A DNA stretch of 64,000 nt from Desulfovibrio sp. (lineage in GTDB: Bacteria; Desulfobacterota; Desulfovibrionia; Desulfovibrionales; Desulfovibrionaceae), in contig NZ_JAVESS010000002.1 in assembly GCF_034006445.1 (NCBI RefSeq), positions 248,001 through 312,000 of the forward strand, read 5' to 3'. This document shows positions 45,993 to 54,992 of this stretch, piece by piece. Below the pieces are notes generated by a model. It ran no database searches. It was not told where the DNA came from and saw only the letters and a program-made list of their open reading frames with translations. Positions within the stretch are counted from its first letter, which is position 1. The number at the start of each line of letters is the position of its first letter. The position numbers and the translations under genes are program-made.

Positions 45993-48401
45993 CTACATAA
46001 AATTTTTGGCAGCCCGCACAGCCCCAACCGCGTCGGCGCAGTATGCGTCCGCCCCGATGGAATCGGCAAAAGCCTGGGTAACGGCCGCGCCGCCCACCAT
46101 GACCTTGATCGGCAGTCCTTTTTCCTTCACGATCTGTATGGTGTCTTCCATACGTACCATGGTGGTGGTCATCAAGGCCGACAACCCGATAATACTCGCC
46201 TTATGCTCCAGGGCGCAAGCAACGATGGTCTCCGCAGGCACGTCCTTGCCCGCGTCGACGACGTCAAAACCGTGGTTGCCCAGCAGCAGGGACACAATAT
46301 TTTTGCCAATATCATGAATGTCGCCCTCCACCGTGGCCATAACGACAACAGGCCTTTCTTCCGGCCCGCGCCCGGCTTCGAGCAGGGGTTTCAGGTGGGC
46401 GAAGGCCGTCTGCATGGTCTCCGCTGCGCGGATAAGCTGGGGCAAAAAATATTCGCGCCTTTCATAGCGCGCGCCCACCTCTGTGATGGCCGGGATAAGC
46501 ACATTCTGCACAAGGCTGAAAGGTTCCGCACCGCTCTTGAGTTCGGCCTCAAGCAGGGGCAGCACATTTTCCCTGTCGCCGTTAAGTACGGCCTCCCCCA
46601 GGCTTTTGGCCGCTCCCCCGCCGCCCTGGCGTTGCAGCACACTGCCCTCGCCCGGTTTCCAACCGGCATATCCTGAAATAAAGGAAGCCGCGTGCGGGTC
46701 ATGCTCACCCAGAACCTTGAGCGCGTCAGCCGCCTCACGCAGGCGCTGCGCCGAAGGATTGGCAATGCAGGAGGAAAGCCCGGCCCCGGCCGCATACGCC
46801 AGAAATGTGGCATTGAGCAGATCGCGCGCGGGCAGGCCGAAAGAAAGGTTGGAAAGGCCCAGGGTGGTGGGCAGCCCCTCACTGGAGCACCAGCGCGTCA
46901 TTTCAAGGCACTGGCGCGCGCCGTCCGGGCTGGATGAAACCGCCAGGGCAAGAATGTCTACCATCATGAGGCGACGCGGTATGCCCAGCAGTTCGGCGCG
47001 CCGGATCAGGCTTTCCACAGTGCGAATGCGGTCGGCGGCCTTTTCGGGCAGGGTCGCCCCTTCAATGGGCAACAGGATGAAGGGCGCGCCATAGTCGCGG
47101 CACAGCGGCCCCAGCCGTTCCATACGGTCGGCTTCGCCGCTGATGGAGTTCACCAGAAAGGAACCGGGACAGTACGGAAGGGCATTGGCAATGGCCTGCG
47201 CATTGGGCGAGTCCACAGAAAGCGGCACGGTAAGCCGCCCCACGAGCCTTTGAACCAGTTCCGGCAGCAGGGTTGTTTCATCCACCAGGGGCGCGCCCAC
47301 GTTGACGTCCAGCACGCTTGCGCCAGCCTCAAGCTGGGCATCGGCAAACTGCATGGCCGTGTCAAAGCGGCCTTCCTGCAATTCCAAGGTAAGCTGCTTT
47401 TTGCCAGTGGGGTTGATGCGCTCGCCAATGATGGCCAGAGGCTGCCCCGTGCCGATGCGCACCAGTTGCGAGCGGCTCGTGAGGCTGATGCCCTTGCGCT
47501 CGACCTTGGGCGCGCGGATTTCGCCCAGGCCCTGCAGGGCTTGCGTCAGCGCCGCCAGATGGTCGGGGGTGGTGCCGCAGCAGCCGCCGAGCACCTGCGC
47601 GCCCATGTGGGCAAAGGGGGCTGTTTTTTGGGCAAAGCCATCCGGCCCCAGAGGAAATACCGTTTGCGCGCCGCGCAGTTCGGGCAGCCCGGCATTGGGT
47701 TCGGCCATGACGGGGCAGGCGCAGACGCCCAGAAGTTCCGCCACCACGGGTTCCATCTGTACCGGCCCGAGGCTGCAGTTGGTTCCCACCACATCCACAC
47801 CCATATTCTGCATGGTCTCGGCGAAGATGGTGGGCGTGGAGCCTGTAAGGCTGACGCCCTGCTCAAACGTCATTGAAACCATTACCGGCAAGTCGCATTC
47901 CTGCCGGGCGGCCACCACCGCCGCTCTGGCCTCGGCCAGATCGAACTGGGTTTCAATAAAGATGAGATCCACCCCGCCTGCCACAAGGCCCCGGATCTGT
48001 TGGGCAAATGCCTCAATAAGCTCACGGGGTTCCACAGGGCCGAGGGGCTTTATGAAGTGCCCGGTGGGGCCCACATTGCCAGCCACAAAAACCGGGCGAT
48101 CCCCCGGACGGGGCACGTCTGCGGCGGCAGCCCGCGCAACAGTGGCCATGCGCTTGTTGAATGCAAAAACATCCATTCCTTTCGGAAGCTTGTAGGAATT
48201 CCCGCCAAAGGTGCAGGAGGTCAGAATATCAACCCCGGCCTTGAGGTAGGAAGCATGGATCCCCCGCAGGATATCTGGGTTTTCCATACAGAATTCTTCG
48301 GGGCTTGTGCCTGCGGGAAGACCCGAAGCCTGGAGCATGGTGCCCATGGCCCCGTCCAGAAAAAGAGGACGTTTCGCGCAGAGCGCTTGTCTGAATGTCA
48401 T
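45993..48401 (-). CDS. metH: Cobalamin-dependent methionine synthase lacking the reactivation domain
   Basis: MetH transfers a methyl group from methyl-THF through B12 to homocysteine. Domains in order: homocysteine-binding with zinc ligands in GTNCS and GGCCGTTPDH, pterin-binding (IGERINPTGKK), helical cap, and cobalamin-binding with DIHDIGKNIV and a final AKNFM. At 802 residues it lacks the roughly 330-residue SAM-binding activation domain of E. coli MetH (1227). A separate reactivase would therefore be needed. Start at 48401 has AAGGTGG upstream; ATG 48425 is the alternative. A terminator-like hairpin precedes it. Confidence 0.93.
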   Translation of the reverse strand: MTFRQALCAKRPLFLDGAMGTMLQASGLPAGTSPEEFCMENPDILRGIHASYLKAGVDILTSCTFGGNSYKLPKGMDVFAFNKRMATVARAAAADVPRPGDRPVFVAGNVGPTGHFIKPLGPVEPRELIEAFAQQIRGLVAGGVDLIFIETQFDLAEARAAVVAARQECDLPVMVSMTFEQGVSLTGSTPTIFAETMQNMGVDVVGTNCSLGPVQMEPVVAELLGVCACPVMAEPNAGLPELRGAQTVFPLGPDGFAQKTAPFAHMGAQVLGGCCGTTPDHLAALTQALQGLGEIRAPKVERKGISLTSRSQLVRIGTGQPLAIIGERINPTGKKQLTLELQEGRFDTAMQFADAQLEAGASVLDVNVGAPLVDETTLLPELVQRLVGRLTVPLSVDSPNAQAIANALPYCPGSFLVNSISGEADRMERLGPLCRDYGAPFILLPIEGATLPEKAADRIRTVESLIRRAELLGIPRRLMMVDILALAVSSSPDGARQCLEMTRWCSSEGLPTTLGLSNLSFGLPARDLLNATFLAYAAGAGLSSCIANPSAQRLREAADALKVLGEHDPHAASFISGYAGWKPGEGSVLQRQGGGGAAKSLGEAVLNGDRENVLPLLEAELKSGAEPFSLVQNVLIPAITEVGARYERREYFLPQLIRAAETMQTAFAHLKPLLEAGRGPEERPVVVMATVEGDIHDIGKNIVSLLLGNHGFDVVDAGKDVPAETIVACALEHKASIIGLSALMTTTMVRMEDTIQIVKEKGLPIKVMVGGAAVTQAFADSIGADAYCADAVGAVRAAKNFM

Positions 48402-48425
48402 GGATGCCGCCACCTTGGCCGTCAT

Positions 48426-48743
48426 ATGTAAAAAAACTTGAGGGGCGTCAGCCCCTGTTTCCGTGCAAAGCCCGTCTTTGCTTTCCGGACATAATGCCTG
48501 TATGCTGTAAACATGTCCCCAAGGCTCCAGACCGTTCCGGACAGACAAAAGCCTTCGTGACCTCCGGAAACCGCACAACATCCAGAAGGATCTGAGACGG
48601 CGTGCCGGACAGATCCCTTGACATGGTCGCACACCCAGAGGGGATATGGTTGGCCTTTCAGTACTGAATAATATTGAAAAGAACAAACCAAAACTATAGC
48701 ATACAGACATTGCAGCGCCTTTTTAGAGCGCCAATGACTGAGT
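48426..48743. other. Divergent metH/rpoH intergenic region; structured metH leader
   Basis: No gene is seen. On the metH strand the region carries a TATAGT box, then hairpins AGGGATCTG/CAGATCCTT and GCAAAG/CTTTGC, several TCCGGA sites, and the terminator-like hairpin ending just before metH. I could not match it to a cobalamin, SAM or SAH riboswitch. Confidence 0.5.
48429..48457 (-). terminator. Putative attenuator hairpin in the metH leader
   Basis: On the minus strand AGGGGC TGAC GCCCCT is followed by CAAG and seven T residues, four bases before ATG 48425. Upstream AGCCTTGGGG could pair with parts of it as an antiterminator. Position and form suggest transcriptional attenuation of metH. 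Confidence 0.55.
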
Positions 48744-50087
48744 ATGGATAAAATGAAAAAAAATAGCAAGATAGCCTTCAACACGGCCAAGGCCGCCCCA
48801 AAGACGGTGAAGGGCGAAAAAAATACGCCCCAGGTTGGGGTTGTAGAAATTCTTGATGTGCCCAAAAAACCCAAGGCTTCCAAAGGTTCGGCCCGGAGCG
48901 GTTCCAGCGCCCGGCCCTCCGCCAGGGCTTCGGAAAAAACGGCTTCCAGCCCGGACGCCGCCCCCCATCAAGGCAACAGGAAAAAAAAGCTCGCGCCCAT
49001 TGCGCCTGATGACGAAAGCCTCCATGACGGCCCGGTGCTTGACGTGGACGAACTGGAACCCGCCGACGAACACGACGACGACGATGAACTTGAACTTGAG
49101 TCCCACGACGATCAGGATGATATCCTTGATACCGCTCTGGACGTGGACATGGACGAGCCCCCCCTGCCCCTTGAAGAAGGCCCGGAAGGCGGCGTCCCTG
49201 CGCCCGCGTCCACCCGTCTGCCTGCGGTAGGCACACGCGACAGTCTGCACCTGTACCTGCGGGAAATGAGCAAATTTCCCATGCTCAAGCCCGATGAAGA
49301 GCACGAGCTTGCCTTGCGCGTGCGCGACCATAACGACGCGGACGCGGCCTTTCGCCTTGTGTCGTCACATCTGCGGCTGGTGGTGCGCATTGCCATGGAT
49401 TTTCAGCGCCGCTGGATGCAGAACGTGCTTGATCTTGTGCAGGAAGGCAACGTGGGCCTCATGCGCGCGGTCAACAAGTTTGACCCGGACAAGGGCATCA
49501 AGTTTTCCTACTACGCCTCGTTCTGGATCAAGGCCTACATTCTCAAGTTCATCATGGACAACTGGCGCATGGTCAAAATCGGCACCACCCAGGTGCAGCG
49601 CAAACTGTTCTACAATCTGAACCGCGAACGCCAGAAGCTTGTCATGCAGGGTTTTGACCCTGACGCGGCCATGCTGTCGGAGCGCCTTGGCGTGACCGAA
49701 GACCAGATCAACGAGATGGATCAGCGGCTGGCTTCATCCGACATGTCGCTGAACGCGCAAGTGGGTGAGGAGTCTGGCGGGGCCACCCGCATGGACTTTC
49801 TGCCTGCTCTCGGCCCTGGCATTGAAGACAGCCTGGCCTCTGACGAAATCGCGGGGCTTGTGCGGTCAAAACTCAAAACCATCATACCCAAGCTCAATGA
49901 AAAAGAGCTGTACATCCTGCACAACAGGTTGCTGACAGATGAGCCGATTACCTTGCGCGAGATAGGCGAACGGTATAATATAACAAGAGAGAGAGTGCGC
50001 CAGCTTGAGGCACGACTGGTGGAAAAAATCGGCCAGCACATGAAGAATGATATAGAAGACTTCTCCGATCACTGGATTCAATCCTAA
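48744..50087 (+). CDS. rpoH: RpoH-like sigma factor with 164-residue N-terminal extension
   Basis: The core (about 165-447) is a group 3 sigma-70 factor: LHLYLREMSKFPML, core-binding VLDLVQEGNVGLMRAVNKFD, and the RpoH-box-like QVQRKLFYNLNRERQ, then region 4 ITLREIGERYNITRERVRQL. This points to the heat-shock sigma. E. coli RpoH has 284 residues and no counterpart of the extension, here a Lys/Ser/Ala-rich basic part (3-82) then a very acidic Asp/Glu part (88-148). The start codon lacks a clear ribosome-binding site. It is divergent from metH and 21 bases upstream of a TPR lipoprotein gene. Confidence 0.87.
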   Translation: MDKMKKNSKIAFNTAKAAPKTVKGEKNTPQVGVVEILDVPKKPKASKGSARSGSSARPSARASEKTASSPDAAPHQGNRKKKLAPIAPDDESLHDGPVLDVDELEPADEHDDDDELELESHDDQDDILDTALDVDMDEPPLPLEEGPEGGVPAPASTRLPAVGTRDSLHLYLREMSKFPMLKPDEEHELALRVRDHNDADAAFRLVSSHLRLVVRIAMDFQRRWMQNVLDLVQEGNVGLMRAVNKFDPDKGIKFSYYASFWIKAYILKFIMDNWRMVKIGTTQVQRKLFYNLNRERQKLVMQGFDPDAAMLSERLGVTEDQINEMDQRLASSDMSLNAQVGEESGGATRMDFLPALGPGIEDSLASDEIAGLVRSKLKTIIPKLNEKELYILHNRLLTDEPITLREIGERYNITRERVRQLEARLVEKIGQHMKNDIEDFSDHWIQS

Positions 50088-50108
50088 GCATCACGGATAC
50101 AGTCCGCA

Positions 50109-51860
50109 ATGAAACGTAAGCACCTAGCGCTCTTTTGCGCCTTGACTCTGGCCGCCGCTACCTCCTTTTCCCTTCTTGGCTGCGGGGGCTGTGCTGGCAC
50201 CAAGGCTGCCGCCGAAAAAAACGCTGCCGTGGGCGACGCCTGCCCAACAGCACTGCGCAATGTCGAAGTGCGCCAGCCAGAAGAGCACCTTTCGCCTGAT
50301 GCCAGAAGCACCTATGCTTTTCTGCTCTATTCACAGGCGCTCAACGCCGAGGACGAAGCCGCCCTTTTGCAGGCCGCGCCACTCATGGCTGCCGCAAAAC
50401 TGCCGCCCACCATCTGGCTTGAGGGCGGCGTCTGGCTGGTAAGCCGCAAGTCCGAAGGGGCCATTCCCTATCTGGAGCAGGGGCTTTCCGTTGCGCCCGA
50501 CGACATGTCCCTCAACCTGCTCCACGCCGAAGCGCTTATGGAACAGGGCACGCCGGAGCGCGGCGTGGAACTCATGCGGGCCTATCTGAAAAAGCATCCG
50601 GGCTCTCTGGACGCCCGCCTGGAACTGGCCCTGCTGCTGGTGAAAAGCAAGGAATACCCCGAAGCCGAAACCCTGCTCAACAGTGTGGGTTCCAAAGAGC
50701 GCACGCCGCTGGTGGACTACTACCACGCCCGCGCCCTCATCGGCATGGGCCGTCAGGCTGACGCCATACCCTTCCTCCAGAAGGCCATCAAAGAAATGCC
50801 GGACTTTGTGGAGGCCATGGCCGAACTGGCCTTCATCCACGAACAGCGCTCAGAATTCAAGCCCGCGCGCGCCCTGTACGAAAAACTGCTCAAGCTCAAT
50901 TTTTCTCCCCAGGACGTGCTGCTGCGGCTCATCAGCCTTTCGCTGCGCATGAACCAGCCCGAAAAAGCCCTGAAATACATGCGCCAGGGGCCGGACACCA
51001 TACCCTTCAAGTCTACTGTGGCGGGCCTGTTCATCGGCTCGCGCCACTACCTTCAGGGCGAAACGCTGCTCAAGCAGATTGCCGCCAAGGACAACGCCCC
51101 TGATGACGTATATCTTTTGCTGGCTGATCTGAACTATGAACAGCGCCGCGATCTGCCCATGGCCCTTTCATGGCTGGACAAAATCCCGCCCAACAGCAAG
51201 GCCGCGCCCAGAGCGGCGGCGCTGCGCATAGAACTGCTTGGCGAAGCGGGCAAGGAGCAGGAAGCCCTGACCGTGACACGGCAGGCCCAAAAACAGTTTG
51301 AGGACGCGCCCCAGTTCTGGGAACTGGAAATCCGCCTGTTGGCGCGTCAGAAGCAACTGCCCCAGGCCCTTGAGGTGGCGCGCAAGGCCGCCAAAAAGTG
51401 GCCTGACAGTGCGGAGATGGCCTTTCTTCTGGGCTCCCTGCTGGACGAAACCGGCGACAAGAATGAAGCCTTCAAGGTTATGGAACACATAATCACCCTG
51501 CATCCGGAAAATTATCAGGCCCTCAACTACGTGGGCTATACGCTGGCGCAAGAAAACCGCGATCTTGAAAAAGCCCTGAGTCTGCTCATCAGGGCTGACG
51601 AGCTTTCCCCCGATCAGTCCTATATTGTGGATTCCCTGGCCTGGGCTCTTTACAGGCTGGGCAGAAATGAAGAGGCCCTCACGGCCATACGCCGTGCCGT
51701 CAAACTCGATGAGCACGTAGACGCTTCCATCTGGGAGCACTATGGCGACATAGCCCTTAAAATGGGGCTCAAAGACGAGGCCCGCACCGCCTATCAGAAG
51801 GCGCTGGATCTCAAACCCGCCAATGCGGATGCATTACGGCAGAGGCTTTCACAGTTATGA
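50109..51860 (+). CDS. TPR-repeat lipoprotein
   Basis: The 583-residue protein has a signal peptide with lipobox LLGC (C25), followed almost entirely by TPR helices (about 60-580); several repeats have the consensus A..LY..G....A and G..DEA. This is a scaffold likely anchored at the outer membrane and facing the periplasm. Its stop overlaps the start of the next lipoprotein gene (ATGA), so the two are coupled and probably interact. It resembles PelB/BepA-type TPR scaffolds only in general architecture. Confidence 0.88.
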   Translation: MKRKHLALFCALTLAAATSFSLLGCGGCAGTKAAAEKNAAVGDACPTALRNVEVRQPEEHLSPDARSTYAFLLYSQALNAEDEAALLQAAPLMAAAKLPPTIWLEGGVWLVSRKSEGAIPYLEQGLSVAPDDMSLNLLHAEALMEQGTPERGVELMRAYLKKHPGSLDARLELALLLVKSKEYPEAETLLNSVGSKERTPLVDYYHARALIGMGRQADAIPFLQKAIKEMPDFVEAMAELAFIHEQRSEFKPARALYEKLLKLNFSPQDVLLRLISLSLRMNQPEKALKYMRQGPDTIPFKSTVAGLFIGSRHYLQGETLLKQIAAKDNAPDDVYLLLADLNYEQRRDLPMALSWLDKIPPNSKAAPRAAALRIELLGEAGKEQEALTVTRQAQKQFEDAPQFWELEIRLLARQKQLPQALEVARKAAKKWPDSAEMAFLLGSLLDETGDKNEAFKVMEHIITLHPENYQALNYVGYTLAQENRDLEKALSLLIRADELSPDQSYIVDSLAWALYRLGRNEEALTAIRRAVKLDEHVDASIWEHYGDIALKMGLKDEARTAYQKALDLKPANADALRQRLSQL

Positions 51861-52651
51861 AAAAATTTCTTGCTCTTTGCTGCCTTTGCAGCCTTGTTCT
51901 GCTGACCGCCTGCGCCAAGCAGCCCTCCCTGGAAATGACGCCTGAAGCCCAGGCCAGGCTTGAGGAACGCTGGCAGAAGTTCGCGGCAAGAGGACAGGAC
52001 GCCGCCATGGCCCCCTACCGCCTGCAAATGAGCCTGCGCTTCGGTACTGAAGGCGATACCCGTCGCGTTACCGCCCTTTTCTGGGGCAACAGCCAGCGCA
52101 GGCTGCGCATGGACGTCATGGCCGGAGTCGGCGCCACCGTTGCCAAAATCCTTGAAGACGGCCAGCATTTTCTTGTCTACAGCCCCACAGACAACAAGGC
52201 GTATTTCTACCAGGGCGCTTCCAAACCTCTGCTCCAGGTGGGCGTGCCCGTGCCCTTCAATCTGGAACATCTGGCTGACCTGCTCAACGGCCGCTACAGC
52301 CAGGTTTTCGGCAAAGATTTCGCCTCCGCCAGATTTGTGTCAGGCGACCTTGCCCAGTACACGCTGTCCGGCAAACTCGGCGGCGAGCTGACCCTCGACG
52401 CATCTGGCCTGCCCGTGGCCTGGGCTGAAAAAGGCGACAAGGGCAAGGGCTGGAAGATGGAAGTGGCCTTTGACGATGCGGCGTCCCCCCTGCCCCAGCG
52501 CCTGAACCTGGCTCATGACAACGGCAAGCGCGCCATCGTGCTTATAAAGGAAAGGGAAAAGCCCGCTGCGCCCTTTACAGACCAGCAGATGACCTTATCC
52601 ATACCAGAGGGCGTTCCCCTGCTGCCGCTGTCCAAATACCAGCAGCGCTAG
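51857..52651 (+). CDS. LolB-like outer-membrane lipoprotein
   Basis: The 264-residue protein has lipobox LLTAC (C19), then a mostly beta fold: YRLQMSLRFG, VTALFWGNSQRRLRMDVMAG, YSPTDNKAYFYQG, which is the pattern of LolB/LolA-type lipoprotein carriers and DUF4292 proteins. If LolB, it would accept lipoproteins from LolA at the outer membrane. The assignment is by fold impression, not by a diagnostic motif. It overlaps the TPR lipoprotein gene by four bases. Its TAG stop is followed directly by a 151-bp element. Confidence 0.7.
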   Translation: MKKFLALCCLCSLVLLTACAKQPSLEMTPEAQARLEERWQKFAARGQDAAMAPYRLQMSLRFGTEGDTRRVTALFWGNSQRRLRMDVMAGVGATVAKILEDGQHFLVYSPTDNKAYFYQGASKPLLQVGVPVPFNLEHLADLLNGRYSQVFGKDFASARFVSGDLAQYTLSGKLGGELTLDASGLPVAWAEKGDKGKGWKMEVAFDDAASPLPQRLNLAHDNGKRAIVLIKEREKPAAPFTDQQMTLSIPEGVPLLPLSKYQQR

Positions 52652-52803
52652 GGAAACGCTGATTTATCTCGTTTGGCGGCGTTGCTTCACTTTTTTTGAA
52701 ACAGTCGAGGACGGAAGAGTCCACTCCTGCTTCAAAAAAAAGATCGCGCCTTGCCAAACGAAATAACTGCGCGTTTCCAGGAGGCTCTTTAATCAGTGCT
52801 TCC
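52652..52803 (-). repeat. 151-bp MITE-like palindromic element, copy 8
   Basis: Full length (152 bp). It begins GGAAACGCTGATTTATCTCG at the first base after the TAG stop of the LolB-like gene and ends CAGTGCTTCC. Confidence 0.9.
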
Positions 52804-53068
52804 CTGGGCCACACCGGCGTCTGCTTTCGTCGGTTCAGGCCGCCTGAAGTTTCGCTTTTCCGCATTGGCGGCGAGCCGATTTCGCATGAACAGCGCGCTT
52901 CTCTGGCCACCCGCCGACCTGTCTTGCCACGGCACTGACAGGCGCGACGGAGCAGCGGGTGACGGCGGCTCTACAGCTTACTGAAAACGCGCATTCATGA
53001 CGCGAAAAAGCTCTGGCAGGCTGACCGGCGCAACCGGTCAGCCTGCCCTCACCCTTGAAGGAGTTGTT
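52804..53068 (+). other. rpiB leader region with a perfect 14-bp hairpin
   Basis: No gene is seen between the repeat and rpiB. At 53015-53047 GGCAGGCTGACCGG and CCGGTCAGCCTGCC form a perfect stem with a five-base CGCAA loop, 21 bases before the rpiB start and with no T-run. It may stabilise or regulate the rpiB-cysS message. Confidence 0.5.
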
Positions 53069-53503
53069 ATGCAATCCATCCATATCGCTTCGGACCACAC
53101 CGGCGTTGACCTTAAAACCACCCTGGCCGAGCATTTGGGTAAAAAGGGTTTCACTGTTATCAATCACGGCACAGACTCTTCTGACAGTTGCGACTATCCC
53201 GTGCTGGCGCACAAGCTTTGCGCCGCCGTGGAAGCTTCGGGCGAACCGGGCATCCTCATCTGCGGCACGGGCCTGGGCGTTTCCATTGCCGCCAACCGTC
53301 ATCCCGATATCCGCGCCGCCCTCTGCACCACAGAACTGCACGCACGCATGGCGCGTCAGCACAATAACGCCAATGTTCTCTGCCTTGGCGCGCGCATAAC
53401 CGGCGTGGAACTGGCGAAAGCCATTGTAGACGCTTTTATGGAAAACACCTTTGAGGGCGGCCGCCACCAGCGCCGTCTGGATATGCTCAACCTCCCAGCA
53501 TAA
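53069..53503 (+). CDS. rpiB: Ribose-5-phosphate isomerase B
   Basis: RpiB interconverts ribose 5-phosphate and ribulose 5-phosphate. The 144-residue protein has the phosphate-binding ASDHTG near the start, the catalytic cysteine C65 in CGTGLGVSIAANRHP and HNNANVLCLGAR. GAAGGAG precedes the ATG at 53069; the frame extends upstream through the leader hairpin, which is not coding. Downstream cysS follows after 10 bases. It could supply ribose 5-phosphate for Prs, encoded 4.6 kb downstream. Confidence 0.96.
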   Translation: MQSIHIASDHTGVDLKTTLAEHLGKKGFTVINHGTDSSDSCDYPVLAHKLCAAVEASGEPGILICGTGLGVSIAANRHPDIRAALCTTELHARMARQHNNANVLCLGARITGVELAKAIVDAFMENTFEGGRHQRRLDMLNLPA

Positions 53504-53513
53504 AAGGAAGATC

Positions 53514-54965
53514 ATGCAGCTCTACAATACTCTTGGCCGCCAGAAAGAAACATTTGTGCCGGTCCACCCCGGCAAGGTGAACATGTATGTCTGCGGCATC
53601 ACTGCATACGACTACTGCCACATAGGCCACGCCCGCTCGGCGCTGGTGTTCGACGTGCTCGTGCGCCAGTTGCGCCATCTTGGGCTGGACGTGACCTTTG
53701 TGCGCAATTTTACGGACGTGGACGACAAGATCATCAACCGCGCCAACAAGGAAAACCGCGACTGGCGTGAAGTGGCCCAGACCTATATTGACGCCTTTCA
53801 CGAAGACATGGACAGACTGGGCGTGCTGCGTGCGGATGTAGAGCCGCGCGCCACGAATTATATCAAGGAAATCCAGGATCTCTGCGCAAAGCTCATCGCT
53901 GGCGGCAAGGCCTATGCCACCCCTTCGGGCGACGTGTACTTCAGGGTGCGCTCCTATGCGCCTTACGGCAAGCTCTCCGGCCGCAGCCTGGACGAACTGC
54001 TTTCCGGCGCGCGCGTGGCCCCTGGCGAAGAAAAGGAAGATCCGCTGGACTTTGCCCTGTGGAAGGCCGCCAAGCCCGGCGAACCCTCGTGGGAAAGCCC
54101 CTGGGGCCAGGGCAGACCCGGCTGGCACATCGAGTGCTCGGCCATGAGCGAATCCTATCTGCCCCTGGACATTCACGGCGGCGGGCAGGATCTTGTCTTC
54201 CCGCACCACGAAAACGAAATCGCCCAGACCGAGGCCGTCTGCCATTGCCATCTGGCCCGCTACTGGGTGCATAACGGCTTTGTGCAGGTCAACGCGGAAA
54301 AGATGTCCAAGTCCCTTGGCAACTTCAAGACCATCCGCGACATTCTTGAAAGCTATTTGCCGGAAACCCTGCGTTTCTTCTTGCTGGGCAAGCACTACCG
54401 CAGCCCCATAGATTTTACCGCCGACAGCATGGATGAGGCCGAAAAAGCCCAGCACCGGGTGTACACCGCCCTGCGCGAAGCGGAAAAGGCCCTCCAGCGC
54501 GAAAAGTGGAAAAAAATCCCCCTGCCCCAGGAGACAGCCGACGAATGGGCCGCGCAGCCCAAGGCGCTGGACGAGGCCATGGACGATGACCTCAATACCG
54601 CGCAGGCTCTGGGACACATCTTCACCCAGGTGCGTATCGTGAACCGCCTGCTTGAAGACAAAAACCTGCGCGCCAGCGAAGCCGGGCGTGACCTTCTGCG
54701 GGAGTTTTTCGCCCGTGCGCAGCAGTGGAACGCGCGGCTGGGCCTTTTTGGCCAGCAACCCGACGCGTTTTTGACCGCCTTGCGGGGCATGCGCGCCAGC
54801 CGCAAGAACATTGACATGCCCCGTGTGGAAGCCCTGCTGCAAGAACGGCAGGCTGCCCGCGCCAACAAGGATTTTGCCACCTCCGACGCCCTGCGCCAGG
54901 CTTTGCTTGATCTCGGCGTAAGCGTGCGCGACACCCCTGAAGGGCAGGACTGGGATCTCGAGTAG
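53514..54965 (+). CDS. cysS: Cysteinyl-tRNA synthetase
   Basis: CysRS charges tRNA-Cys. The 483-residue protein has the zinc ligand C27 in YVCGITAYD, the HIGH motif at 36-39 (CHIGHARS), WHIECSAMS and the KMSKS loop ([10 protein letters not shown]). AAGGAAG lies six bases before the ATG at 53514. It is in an operon with rpiB (10-bp gap) and probably with the M48 peptidase gene 27 bases downstream. Confidence 0.98.
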   Translation: MQLYNTLGRQKETFVPVHPGKVNMYVCGITAYDYCHIGHARSALVFDVLVRQLRHLGLDVTFVRNFTDVDDKIINRANKENRDWREVAQTYIDAFHEDMDRLGVLRADVEPRATNYIKEIQDLCAKLIAGGKAYATPSGDVYFRVRSYAPYGKLSGRSLDELLSGARVAPGEEKEDPLDFALWKAAKPGEPSWESPWGQGRPGWHIECSAMSESYLPLDIHGGGQDLVFPHHENEIAQTEAVCHCHLARYWVHNGFVQVNAEKMSKSLGNFKTIRDILESYLPETLRFFLLGKHYRSPIDFTADSMDEAEKAQHRVYTALREAEKALQREKWKKIPLPQETADEWAAQPKALDEAMDDDLNTAQALGHIFTQVRIVNRLLEDKNLRASEAGRDLLREFFARAQQWNARLGLFGQQPDAFLTALRGMRASRKNIDMPRVEALLQERQAARANKDFATSDALRQALLDLGVSVRDTPEGQDWDLE

Positions 54966-54992
54966 ACCCAGCGCGGGCACTCAGGAGAACCT

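Noticed and set aside
48426..48690. Cobalamin or SAM/SAH riboswitch, or SRP RNA, upstream of metH
   Set aside because: The conserved boxes of these RNAs are not present. GTCCGGAAAGCAAAGA only superficially resembles the SRP loop, so I report an unassigned leader instead.
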